From assembly GCA_001643675.2 (NCBI GenBank), contig LSRY02000004.1, forward strand, positions 310,001 to 374,000: a stretch of 64,000 bases of DNA, in the 5' to 3' direction. This document shows positions 53,755 to 64,000 of the stretch, piece after piece. Position numbers and translations under genes: made by a program. Source of the stretch: Monocercomonoides exilis. Its lineage: Eukaryota; Preaxostyla; Oxymonadida; Polymastigidae. The stretch's first letter is position 1. Every line of letters begins with the position of its first letter. The notes beneath the pieces were generated by a model. The model saw nothing but the letters and a program-made list of their open reading frames with translations. It made no database searches and had not been told where the DNA came from.

Positions 53755-56132
53755 TCAACATTTTTCATCGAGCTTTTTCCTTAAAATTCGTTCTGTAAGT
53801 TGCTCATCATCTTCAAGTGTTCCTGTTGCAACCATCTCAGCTTCAAGAACATTCATTCCTTCATGAATAATCTTTTGGCTAAATGGATTGGAAGGTATTG
53901 ATAAAGTTTTTGGTGATTCTGTTGTTTTTGAATTTGGTGTGCGTTGATTTTGAAATGATACTGTTGGAAGTGACTCTGAAGCTGGCGACTGGCCAGGAGA
54001 AAGCGAGCGAGGGAGTTTTGACTGATAATGCGAAGACATAAAAGAAGAGCGAAATTGTGAACGTGGCAAAGAGCTGAAGGTTGCATTTGAAGCTGCAGCC
54101 GATGATGAAGAATATAGATAAGGAAATGATGTGTGCGGTGGAGTGCGTACAGTTTGAGAAATGGAGCCTTGAATTGAGCCATCTTTGCTTCTCTCATTGC
54201 TTCTATCAAGCTGTTGAGTTTGACTTTTCTCTCTTTCTTTCTGACTTCTTATGGTTTGAACCATTTGGCTAATGCTTCTTTCTTCTTCCTCTGATCTTAG
54301 CTGCTCGTTTCTGAAAGTGTCTTCGTAGGTGGCATCTCTTGCAGCACCATATTCGCTCCTTTCAGTCCGATAAAATGTATCATTTCCGTTTTGCGCGTCT
54401 TTCTCTTTGACATAGCGCTCAAATACAGAAGCTGTAACTTCTTCGCTTCGTTTTGCATCTACAATTCGTTGCAAATGCGCTTTGTCTCTTTTAAGCGTCT
54501 CAACCTCTTTTGAGAGTGCATCAACACGAAGCAATAGCAGCCTTGTCTGAGAAGGCATTGCATTCACTTCGAAAAAAAAGATAATAACAAATATAAACAG
54601 GCACATAATAACATCAAATAAATAGAATCACGCAAATGTGTTAAAGAAAAAGAAATGAGATCAACAAATTCTCATATTTAAAAAATTCCTTTAATATGAA
54701 ATAAATCAAACGATCTGATGCTGTTGGCGAAATGTATTTCTGAACGATTTTAAGCATTTTATTTTCTTCGTTGAATTGGTCTCTTTCTTTTACTGTTTGC
54801 TCCAATTCTTCTTTCAGTTGCTGATTAGCGTTGAGATACTCTGCGTGCTAAAACATTTAAATGTACAAATTTTTATTTGTCAAAATTCGCGTTTTCAAAG
54901 AATCAAATATTGAGTAAGAAATAATCTTTTGAAAGTCATCATTTTTCAATTGCAAACTTCATCTTTCAATTGGCTGAGTTCAGCTTCTAGCATTTCTTTT
55001 GAGCGTGTCACTTCTTCATATTGCTCAGTTTTCTGCTTTTCGTCGAAAAGTGCAGATTCGAGTTCTTCAATTCTTTGCTTCGTAACTTCATCTTGAGTGA
55101 GAAGACTTTTTCTATGGCAACAAATATGGAAGGAATAAGAAAAAAAAATCGGATTAAAAATGATAAAATTGAAATGTCTCATATGCATTTTTACAAACAT
55201 TTGATTATCTTTTGCTAATTCTTGCTGGGCGTGCTTCTCAATATCAACTTTGTGCTTCTTAACAACCATCAGATTAGCTTCTAGCTTTGCTGATAATGTT
55301 AATTTGCACATCTGATCGTAAATTATTGTTCAAAAAAATAGAGTTACATTTTTCAGTAACAATGCTTTGTTTGCATACAGAAATACTCTTTATTGCAAAT
55401 TCAATTATCTGTTCTGTGTCTAAATTATCATTGTTATCAACAATTGAAGAAGGTGAAAAAGTAGAAGTTGAGGGTAATGATATTGATGATGAAGATGATA
55501 AGGTAGAGGTATTTTGAGGTGTTTGCATCTTTATTCTCCGAGAAGGAAGCATCACTTCAAGTTAAAAATGAAACAATACAGATAAAATCAAATAAAAATC
55601 AAAAAATAATTGCAAACAATTTTGCATTTCTTGGCTATCTTCAATAATAGAATTGAGTGCGCTTCGAAAACTTTTAACTTTATTTTTCTCTTCTTCAAGT
55701 TGCTGAGTTAGGAGATTCACAGTTTGCTGAGATTCATCAAGCTTTGAAGTAATTTGATTCAAATTTTTCGCTAATGTCAAAGCCGTTGCTTCTGTTGATT
55801 CTGTTTCAAGTTGTATGTGCTGTGTTGTTGAAAACTGTTGTTAAAAATCAAATAAAATTAAAAAATTTCAAAAACTAAAAAATAGCAAACAAGTTCTGTC
55901 TGCGCCTCTTGTTTTGCTTCTTGAATATCTTTCTCTCTTGTTTGTTTAAGCTTTTCAATTTCAGATGTCTATATTAATTTTTAACAGAGTAAAAAATGTT
56001 TGAAAATTATGTATTTCAAACTTGAGTTTTGACAAGACGCGTAAGAGAATCAAGCTGCTGACGAAGCAACACATTTTCAGAAGATAATATTGATTCTATT
56101 GGAGATGTTTGCGTTTTGAACCCTACATTCAT
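53755..56132 (-). CDS. Coiled-coil protein, unrecognised
   Basis: Eight exons (56022-56132, 55891-55968, 55618-55834, 55379-55554, 55199-55311, 54958-55111, 54712-54847, 53755-54566) join in frame to 598 aa. Heptad-like Leu/Gln/Glu/Lys text runs from about residue 20 to 340 (RQQLDSLTRLVKTQ, QQTVNLLTQQLEEEKNKV, RIEELESALFDEKQKTEQYE, LLLLRVDALSKEVETLKRD), broken by a Ser-rich insert (~150-175). The C-terminal half is Ser/Pro-rich and probably disordered, ending in a short Glu-rich helix. No motif identifies it; a cytoskeletal or centrosomal scaffold is possible but is only a guess. Confidence 0.75.
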
Positions 56133-56340
56133 TTAGAACTTTTAATTACCTTTTAATAATAACTATTTTTTTTTTATGGTACGTGTGATATTTAAAATAA
56201 AAACATTAAAATAATGCTGCATTCAATTCATTGCATATAATTAACATCATTTTTTTTTTTTTTTTTGAAAAATAACTTTATTAAAATTTCTTATTTTTTA
56301 ATGATCAAGAAAGAAATCAGTTTTCCTTTATCTTATTTAA
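56133..56340. promoter_or_regulatory. Divergent promoter region, coiled-coil protein / kinase 2
   Basis: 208 bp between ATG 56132 (-) and ATG 56341 (+), containing a ~15-nt T run at about 56251-56266. No named motif. Confidence 0.45.
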
Positions 56341-59300
56341 ATGGGGAAAACATCAGATTGTTTGCAAATTATTTTTGTATACATGAAATTTTTATATCTT
56401 TTTTTCAAAAAAGATGAGCAGATTGTTTTTCTTGGATCTGGTGCATTTGGAGAAGTTTGGAAAGTCCGTCAAAAAACAACTGGGCAAGTGTATGCATGGA
56501 AAAAATTAGTGAAAAGTCGTCTTGTATCTGCTGTTGACTTACAAAGAGAAGTACAAATGGTTATGCAGATGGATTCTCCATTTTTGGTTAAATATGTGGA
56601 TTTTTTCGAGGAATATCCGCATTTTTATCTTGTAATGGAATTTTGCGACAGAAATGATCTTGGTCATTTTTTAAGTGATGCTAAAAAGATTGGACGTTTT
56701 TTAAAGGAAGAAGTATTTAATTCCGTTGTTCTTTTTGGTTTATTCATATTTTTCTCAATTTTTCAGCGTGTTTGGATGTTCATGGCAGAAATTTCAGTGG
56801 GAATTTATACCTTACATAAGGATCATATTATTCATCGAGATTTGAAACCTGATAATGTATTTTTGAATGGTAATTACCATGTAAAACTTGGAGATTTTGG
56901 ATTGGCTAAACAGTTGGACGACAGTTTTTTTAATGCAAAAACATTATGCGGAACTCCGTTTGAAAACACATGCTTTTTTTTTTTTTTTTTTTTTGAAAAA
57001 TTTTTTTATTATTTTCAAAATTCTTAGAGGTTATATTGCACCCGAAGTTGTTAATCGAATTGGTTACAATAAGCCTGCAGATATTTTTTCATTGGGGTGC
57101 ATTTGCTATGAAATAGCTACTTATACTATTCCATATCGAATGGAGGATCTAATCATGCAGCGGAAAGGAAGAGGATACAAAAGAAACATGGGAATGTTTG
57201 AAAATCCGATGAGCAGGCTGAGAGAAGCACCAGAAATTGTGGAACCAGAAGAGATGGAAAGGCGAATATTTGTGGAAAAGCCAAAGAGATTGAATGCAAT
57301 CTTTTCGAAGGATCTGAATGACTTGGTGTTTTCAATGATGGAGCTTGTATGCTTGTCTAATTCCATTTCATTTATTATTATTATTTTTTAACAATATTCA
57401 AATGATTTCATTTAATAACCATCATCTTTTTGAATCATTTTTGTTGTGAATCTACAAGAATCCTCGCCATCGTCCGACAATCCAACAGATTTTGATACAT
57501 CCGCAAGTCAACTCGTATCTTCAGATTATCGCTGAAAAGAATCCTCTTTTTGCCACCTTTCTGGAATCTCTTCCTGTCTTTCCTTCTTCTCCTTCTCCTT
57601 CTCCTTCATCTCCGCTGGCCTTTCGCTCGGCTCCTCAATCTTCTGCATCTGGCCGTCGTGTCTTGCGCACTCGCACTCCTTCTCCACCCCCTCCTCCAAT
57701 GACATCAGGTCTCCAGCCATCAAACAAGCCACTTGTGCGCCGCTGCATTTCTCCTCCTCCTTCTGCTGCTTCTCTGATGCCTTCCTCTGCCACTCCCTCT
57801 TCTTCTCCTTCTTCTTCTTCTTCTTCTTCACCTTCACAAAGTTCTGACACTACGCCAAAGAAGCCTCGTGTTCCTCCTCTGCTTCAAGTCGCTCGTCAGC
57901 CTCCTCCTCTTCTGCAGGATGCTGTGCTGCCTCTCACTTCACCCCGCCCTCTCATCTACAGACGAAGAATAGCAGAACCACAAAGCGATCAGACAACAGA
58001 CAGAACAAACAAGCCAGATGAGTCAGAAGCAGAGACGAAGGCATCAAATGAAAGAATTCCTTTACAGCTTTCACAGAGAGAGGAAATTAAGTCAGTCACT
58101 CCGCCTCTCCAACGCCTGCGGCTGCATCCATCTCCTCACCCTCTTTCGCCCTCTCAGTCACATCGCAATGAAGTTCGACAGCACATTTCACCAGACAAGC
58201 AAACAGCTGCCAAGTCTGAGACTGCTTCTCCTTCTGCTTCAACCTCTGCTTCTGCTTCTGCATCTCCATTTCAGTCATCCTCAACATCTCGAGCAGTCAC
58301 TCGCTCCACACCTCCCAGGAGCAAAGAGGGACTTCGTCCGCCTTGTCTTGCTGTTCCCTCTTCAGCTCAGCCATTCCCTGCGAATCTTCTCACTCCAGTC
58401 ACACCACCAGCCAATCTGTCTCCTTCTGCTTCTTCTGCTTCTTCCCCCTCTTCCTCTTCTCCTTTTTCTTCATCTCACCCAATTCAAACACCTCAGCCTC
58501 TCACTCCTCCATCTCGCAGACAGCCGTTTTCCAATCTGAATCAGGCGAATGTGCCTCGTCTTCAGCCTTCTCCGCCTTCGCCTTCTGCTTTTTCATCTGT
58601 TCTGTCATCATCTCAGCCGCCTCTTAGCAATGACAATGCACTTGCTCCTTCCACCTCAGCCACTCCATCTAATTCCACTTCAGCCCTCAAACGCCAACAT
58701 CACAGACGATACAACTCATCTTCGTCTTCTCCACCACCTCCACCACCTCCTCCCCAGCCTCACTTTAAAGCTTCTCCAAAGGTCAAAAAGGATCTCTCAA
58801 GTGATGATGCCTCAAAACTAGAGGAAACTAAAAGAGTTCCAGTGAGGAAGAGCAGAAGCAGAGATTTGCCTGAAAGAGAAGAAGAATCCACTGGAAGCAA
58901 AACGAGCAGAGCGAAAATGAAAAGAAATCAGTCAGACGATTCGTTCTCATCTGAAAAGAGAAGCAAGCATAGAAATGAAAGGGAGCTGCAAACTCATAGA
59001 AATGTGCATGACAAAAGGGAAAGAGAAAGAGAAAGAGAAAGAGAAGACAAAAAAGAACAGAGTGAAAGAGCACACAAACATAAAAGATACAAACGCCATT
59101 CCGAAGGTAATGATGATGAGAGTGAAGAAGAAGAAGAAGAAGAAGAAGAAGAAGAAGAAATCATTTTGGAAAATCTTGATGAAGAAGACAGTACAGGGGA
59201 AAAGACAAAAGAAAAAGAGGAAGAGGAAGAAGAAGAAGAAGAAGAGCACAGCAGCAGAGAAGCATCCAGTTCTGTTGAGTCATCTGAAATAGAAGAGTTA

Positions 59301-60776
59301 GACAGGATTCGCGAGCCATCAAAGAAGATGCACAGGACACAAGGTACATCATCTGCGCCTTATCTTCAGCGAAAGGCATCGTCGCCTCATTCAAAACCAT
59401 CTCGCCATGTTAAATCAACACATCACTTACAAACAACCAATCATTCATCAAAGTCTTCCTCCTCTTCTTCCTCTTCTTCTTCATCTTCATCTCACACTTC
59501 TCACCTCACTTCACCAATGCTCTCAATACCTCCTTATGCTCAGCCATCATTTTCATCATCCACCCAACCTTCTTCTTCTTTTCCTGCTGCTTCAGATGTT
59601 TCTTGTTCCTCATCCAAAAAGCTTCACAAGCGAAAATCATCATCGTCATCTTCTCCAGCTTTGTCTGAAGCATTCACAGCAGATTCTCCATATTATCTTC
59701 CACTCCCTTCTGTTTCCCACATCCTGCGCCCTCAGACATCACTGATTGGAGGGTGTGTGTGGGCTACACAGAAAGAACGAGTGAAAGTCAAAGAAAACGC
59801 AATTGTGTTGAGGAAAAGCTCAGCCAAAAGGGAAGTTTCTGCTTCTTCCTCCTCTTCCTCCAGAAATGCTGTTGTTGTTGTGTTTGGGCCAGAGCTGACT
59901 GAAGGAATGTGGCGCTGCTCTGTTGAGTTCGCAAACTGTCTCGATTCAGTCATTGGTATGAATTGCTTGATTACTCTTGTTCTTCATCTGAAAAATGAAA
60001 TTTCTTTTTCTTTTTTCTTTTCTTGTGTGTGTGTGCATATAAATACATGAATGCTTTTGCTGCTTAAACACATGTTTGTCTTGTGTTCAAATGTAAGCGC
60101 TTGGAGTTGTAGATGCCTTGTGTCCATTTTCGAGTGAATTCAGATTGGGAATGGATAACATGAGTCTTGGCTACTCAGGAAAACGGTTAGCAATTATTAC
60201 ATATTTATTGCTTGTTTTTTATCAATATTTATAACCAATTTATTTATTGAACCACAAAAACTGTTGAAACTTCCTTATTTTCAGTGGTGATTTGCTGCAC
60301 GACTCCACTTCGACCAGCGGGAACAGTCGCTTTATATCTGCCAAAAACAGAAAGCTGAGTGAAGGCGACAGCTTAAATGAAGATAGTGAAGGAGATGTAA
60401 ATGTGGTTGCAGATGTGGTGAGCATCGATGTGATTTTGACATCGTATTCCCAGACAATAGCGTTTTCTGTTAATGGCTGCTCTCAGCAGTGCATTGTAAC
60501 TGGAATCCCTCCTAAATTGCGATTTGCAGTATGTTTATGTTGCTTGGATTGTGTGGTTGGATGAAGATGATACGTTTTTGATAAATGCTGTTTTATTTAA
60601 ACTGAATTATTAATTTTGTTTCATTTTCTTTCATTGACTGTGTTGCAATAAAAACTATTTGTTATTAGGTTCAATTCGGCAGCTTTGGAAGTCGAGTAAA
60701 TGTTGTCGAGCTTCAAAAAGTGTCACTAAAGACTTCATTTTCTGATGAAAAGAAGGCGATCCAATGGTCAAGATAG
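56341..60776 (+). CDS. NEK-like Ser/Thr protein kinase with ~800-residue Ser/Pro/Glu linker and SPRY-like end
   Basis: Eight exons (56341-56359, 56414-56712, 56767-56957, 57028-57346, 57459-59955, 60098-60185, 60285-60528, 60669-60776) give 1254 aa. Kinase domain: GSGAFGEV (14-21), AWKK lysine 36, IIHRDLKPDN (127-136), LGDFGLAK, CGTP, GYIAPEV, ADIFSLGCICYE and NPRHRPTIQQILIHP. All catalytic residues are present; NEK-like by pattern. A Ser/Pro/Glu/Arg low-complexity linker follows (~345-1070), encoded by one 2.5-kb exon. The end is the same SPRY-like module as in the kinase at 12659-15791: GMWRCSVEF, IALGVVDA, LGYSGKR, IAFSVNGCSQQ, GIPPKLRFAVQFGSFGSRV. Exon 1 is 19 nt with the intron at the same codon and phase as in that kinase, so they are true paralogues. 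Substrates unknown. Confidence 0.88.
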
Positions 60777-61281
60777 AAACGATTGCGTTTTGTGTTAAAT
60801 AAATAAATAAATATTAGCATTACAATTTTAATTTCAATATTTTTTTCATTATCTTTCTGTAAAATACAGATATGAAACAACTGAACATTCTTTATTAATA
60901 TGTATGTTATCAAATGGTTTGCTTGTTACATTTTTTATTCAGATTTTTATTTCCTTAATTATTTTCTTGAATATAAAATACGATCCTCTATTTCGTTTTG
61001 AAGTGCTTTGAACCTTATTGAAAGAATAGCACATTTAATTAAGCTATTTATAAGAAATGTTTTGATTCTGCTTTCATTTCGTTTCATTTTTTTATCATTT
61101 TTAAAAATATTTTTTCCTTTTTATTTTTACAACCTAACAATTACAAAGGCATCGTGTTTAAGTTGTTTTTTTTTTTTTTTTCACCTAAAAATTTAACAAA
61201 AATGATTTTTCGAAAAAAACTTTCCATTAATTTTATAATTTATAAACTGTAACCTGAAAAAGCATCAACGTTCTTTCAAAA
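60777..61281. other. Intergenic, AT-rich
   Basis: Kinase 2 3' flank with (AAAT)n just after the stop. Nothing else seen. Confidence 0.5.
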
Positions 61282-61496
61282 ATATGGCTGATCCTTTTTG
61301 AAATCATACTTCCGTTCGAGTTTTGATCAAATTTTAAATATCAATGGGATTTGTTTCAAAATTTGTTTTTCCAATCGCAATATCATAAACAATAAGTTTT
61401 CACTATTTCAACTCATTTTTTTCCAAAATCCCATTGAAAATAAAATTTTGATCAAAACTCGAACGAAAGTGTGATTTCAAAAAGAATCAGCCATAT
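61282..61496. mobile_element. Foldback (MITE-like) element, ~215 bp
   Basis: ATATGGCTGAT...TTTTTGAAATCA...GTTCGAGTTTTGATCAAA on the left is mirrored by TTTGATCAAAACTCGAAC...TGATTTCAAAAAG...ATCAGCCATAT on the right. Arms are ~80-105 bp with a short AT-rich loop near 61395-61420. No ORF. Confidence 0.65.
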
Positions 61497-62596
61497 GCTT
61501 CAAATGGCCTCGGTGGATGTGAAGTTTCAAAAATAAAAAGAAAAGGAGGAAAGGAAAAAAAGGGAAATACTAAATTCTGAGATATAAAATACGAGCTTCT
61601 CATTTCCTTAAGCATTAACCAAAAAAATCAGAAATATTCAACGATGAAATAAGATAATATTTTTTTTTTTTTTGCAAAAAAGACAGTTTTCGTTAAAAGT
61701 TTACGAAAACATCTTCGAATCCTTCGTCCTCCATCTTTTCAAATTAAACCATTTTTGCTGATTTTCTTTTTGCTTCATCTGCTTCATTATCAATCTTGAT
61801 ACTCCATCATTTTGAAAGAGTCAAAAAGAATTGCACACTTCCTTCAATCAAATAATCTTTCGTTGATTGCTGCTGAAAATATCCCCAAACAAAATCATAA
61901 TCACATTTTCAAAACATGTCTGAAACACAAACACTATCTGATGAAATCATTGCATTAAAAAGACAAAAAAACTTAGAGAACTATTTTGCTCCAACATTCA
62001 TTTGATATTTTCCCCCTCTATTATCTCCAACTTCATTTTCATCCTGTTTGATATCGATTTGTACATTTCAGATCTTTGTGTTGTTCTGTCACTTTTTCAG
62101 CTTTTTATTCTTTGTCAATTTTTATAAATGAAACACATTTTCCTTTGCGACTCTCTTTTAATGGTAATTTTTGATGATGATAACAATATCTAATGCAAAT
62201 GAAAGTGGAAATCATCATGATGGTGGAAATGAAAAAAAGATCGTTTTCGAATTTGAATGGAAAAGAATAATTTGAGCTCATTTTCATTAAATTGCTTCAT
62301 TTCTGATTGCTGGAGGCATATTGAAGAGTTTAGCAAATTCTTTATCCTCTTTTTTTCAATTTGTTTTTCCATCTTTCATGAAAAGAAAGCATCATCAAGC
62401 AACATAAATATTTGAATGCAATTGAACTTGAGTTGAATGAAAAATAGTAACTGATGGTAATAGAACATTTTGCTTCTTCAAGTGAAGTATATTTTAATAA
62501 TTCACAGATTCAATTTTTCTAACCAGAAAATCCTCAAGATACATTTTCATTCAAAATCTTTTTCTGTTTATTCTTTAAATATGCATTATAATAGAT
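61497..62596. other. Intergenic with decayed sequence
   Basis: AT-rich; contains the helical-family scrap at 61695-61870. The two overlapping minus ORFs at 62105-62372 show no motif. Confidence 0.4.
61695..61870 (-). pseudogene. Helical-family paralogue D, C-terminal scrap
   Basis: The minus translation reads NEADEAKRKSAKMV, stop, FEKMEDEGFEDVFVNF, matching the family end LEEAKRKETKRKLLEKMEEEGYEDIFTSF. No other part of the gene is recognisable nearby. Confidence 0.6.
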
Positions 62597-64000
62597 AGAG
62601 TCAGTAATTTATCGGGACCTTTTTTTTTAACGGTGCCAAATTTTATAAATTGAAAATAAAAATTCCCACTTTTTTCATATTTATTAACATTATCAGTATA
62701 TAAGCAAACCCTGAAAATACGGATAATTTCTTTTGAATACGAAGTCTATTTCCAATAAGGGGGAGATGGGAGGGTTAATCTTTTTCATCAAAATAAACAA
62801 ATAAATAGTTGGGAAACATGGTATGTGAAACCATTCAAATACGTATAAAATTTTAATAAAAATTTTATTTCGATGAAAATTGAAAATAAAAATTAATAAA
62901 TTAATAAATTGGACAGAAGATCAAAACCATAATAAAAAAATGAAAATTGCTGTGGAACAAAAGAGAATTGCTCGACAAAGGAAATTACGTGCTGCAATGA
63001 AATCTTTCAATTACAGAAGGATTGACAATCGGCTGGAACGGATGGCGCGCATTGTGGTGGATGGAGTTGTCAGGATCACGGATGCAATAATCTCCATGGA
63101 ATTCTCACGCAAAAGGATCAAAAATGCTGAACAGGTTTTGAGAAGCAAAAAGCTGGTTTCAAAAGTTGGAAGATCGCGATTTGTAAGCAGAGGCAAAGAA
63201 CAAATTGTGCTGGATGAAATTATCATTGAATCAAGATCTGGAAGCTATTTGCCTATTCGGAAAGTTCGCGAACTGGTTTGTTGTTCTTTAATAGTTAATA
63301 ACTTTAATAAAAATATTTGATGGAAAATGTAATTAATGATACAGACGACGAAGACGCCCCATTCATTAACGTTTCAATGGGAACCGCATACCAATTTGTG
63401 AAGCGCCATCCCGAGCAGAAGAGAAGTTTGCTGAAAAATGTTTATGTTAATCTCCTTTCAGTGTCGTGCCAAAGTGTTCTGCAGCCCTGGTATTCATTGC
63501 TGGACGGCTTACATGAAAAAAATGAATACTACAAAGAACTGATATTTAATATGGATGAGTCTTCACTGAGAGTTCCTACCAATTCTAAGCTGAGCGTGGT
63601 TCATCCAAAAAATGAAAATCCAGGATTTCGCAAAGAACCACCGAAAATGGCGAATTCCACTCTGGTCGCTGCTGTGGCTGCTGATGGATTTGCACTTCCT
63701 TCTGTGATTCTATGGCCTAGCAAAAGTCTTCCTGATGAAATGAAGCCGCTGCTTTCGCAGACTCCGGATATCTGGCCGAACGGAAGTGGTTGGATGGGCT
63801 GCAATCAGTTCAAAAAGTACGCACTTACAACACTCCTTCAAGAAATTATCGATCGCAGAAAGCACATGTCACTGGAAAACTCTCACTGCTTGCTTCCCAT
63901 CGACTCACACATTTCTTTCGCAGATCCGACAATCTGGAAAGAATTTCAAAAAGAAAATATCGACGTCGTCACCTTCATTCCTCACAGCACACATATCGTC
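62597..64000 (+). mobile_element. Pogo-like DDE transposon, second copy (right end outside window)
   Basis: The left end near 62597 (AGAGTCAGTAATTTATCGGG then ACC and a T run) resembles the left inverted repeat of the element at 24867. Transposase coding follows at 62940. The right terminus is beyond the window. Confidence 0.65.
62940..64000 (+). CDS. Pogo-like (DDE_1) transposase, partial at right edge
   Basis: Two open blocks. 62940-63275 encodes 112 aa, Arg/Lys-rich and helical, probably the DNA-binding region. From ATG 63320 the frame stays open to the right edge (227 aa) with catalytic Asp in FNMDESSLRVP, VAAVAADGFALPSVILWP, a second Asp in LLPIDSHISFADPTIW, and VVTFIPHSTHIV, where pogo proteins continue with QPLD. 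A GTTTGT donor at 63276 matches the intron of copy 1, but here the bases before ATGG are TTTG, so the AG acceptor is gone. It is unclear whether this copy can make a full protein. Confidence 0.7.

Noticed and set aside
1-64000. tRNA, rRNA, CRISPR array
   Set aside because: No cloverleaf with TTCRA loop, no rRNA-like block and no spaced direct repeats were seen; the repeats present are inverted elements or microsatellites.

Overview
The window reads as a compact protist nuclear genome, most likely an oxymonad (Preaxostyla) close to Monocercomonoides. Reasons: short spliceosomal introns with a strong GTWTG 5' splice site; a giant intronless beta-helix surface protein ending in a kinase-like tail; NEK-like kinases with long Ser-rich linkers and a SPRY-like C-terminal domain; and an uncharacterised helical multigene family that I recall from Monocercomonoides annotations (from memory, not searched). 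TAA, TAG and TGA all act as stops, so the TAA/TAG=Gln code of Streblomastix does not apply.

Layout. 1-11915 (-): one uninterrupted ORF of at least 3971 codons running off the left edge, with signal peptide, about eight ~1 kb beta-helix modules, one TM helix and a degenerate kinase-like domain. 12.6-24 kb is a housekeeping block: a 10-exon NEK-like kinase with SPRY-like tail, TAF9, a SIRT2-type sirtuin with a very large internal insertion, RPS13, a minimal COMM-domain protein and PP4 catalytic subunit. 24.9-42 kb is accessory and decaying: a dead pogo-like transposon with terminal inverted repeats, a fossil of the receptor cytoplasmic domain, two intact convergent paralogues of the helical family, several MITE-like inverted-repeat elements, a dead Harbinger-like transposase, and a third, dead helical paralogue split by twin inverted 450-bp MITEs. 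43-60.8 kb is a second gene block: a Qc-SNARE, an unrecognised acidic protein, a mucolipin/polycystin-like channel with a ~1100-residue charged tail, RRP36, a coiled-coil protein and a second NEK-like/SPRY kinase. 60.8-64 kb holds a foldback element, another helical-family scrap and a better preserved pogo-like element cut by the right edge.

Gene models were spliced by eye. All 55 introns placed keep the reading frame, and known families come out at expected lengths (PP4C 307 aa, RPS13 151 aa), which supports the splice calls. Housekeeping genes sit close together (about 100-330 bp spacers, three divergent promoter regions), while mobile and decayed elements are confined to the AT-rich middle and right end. 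Nothing here forms an operon-like system; the most unusual items are the giant receptor, the paired kinase architecture and the nested repeat landscape.
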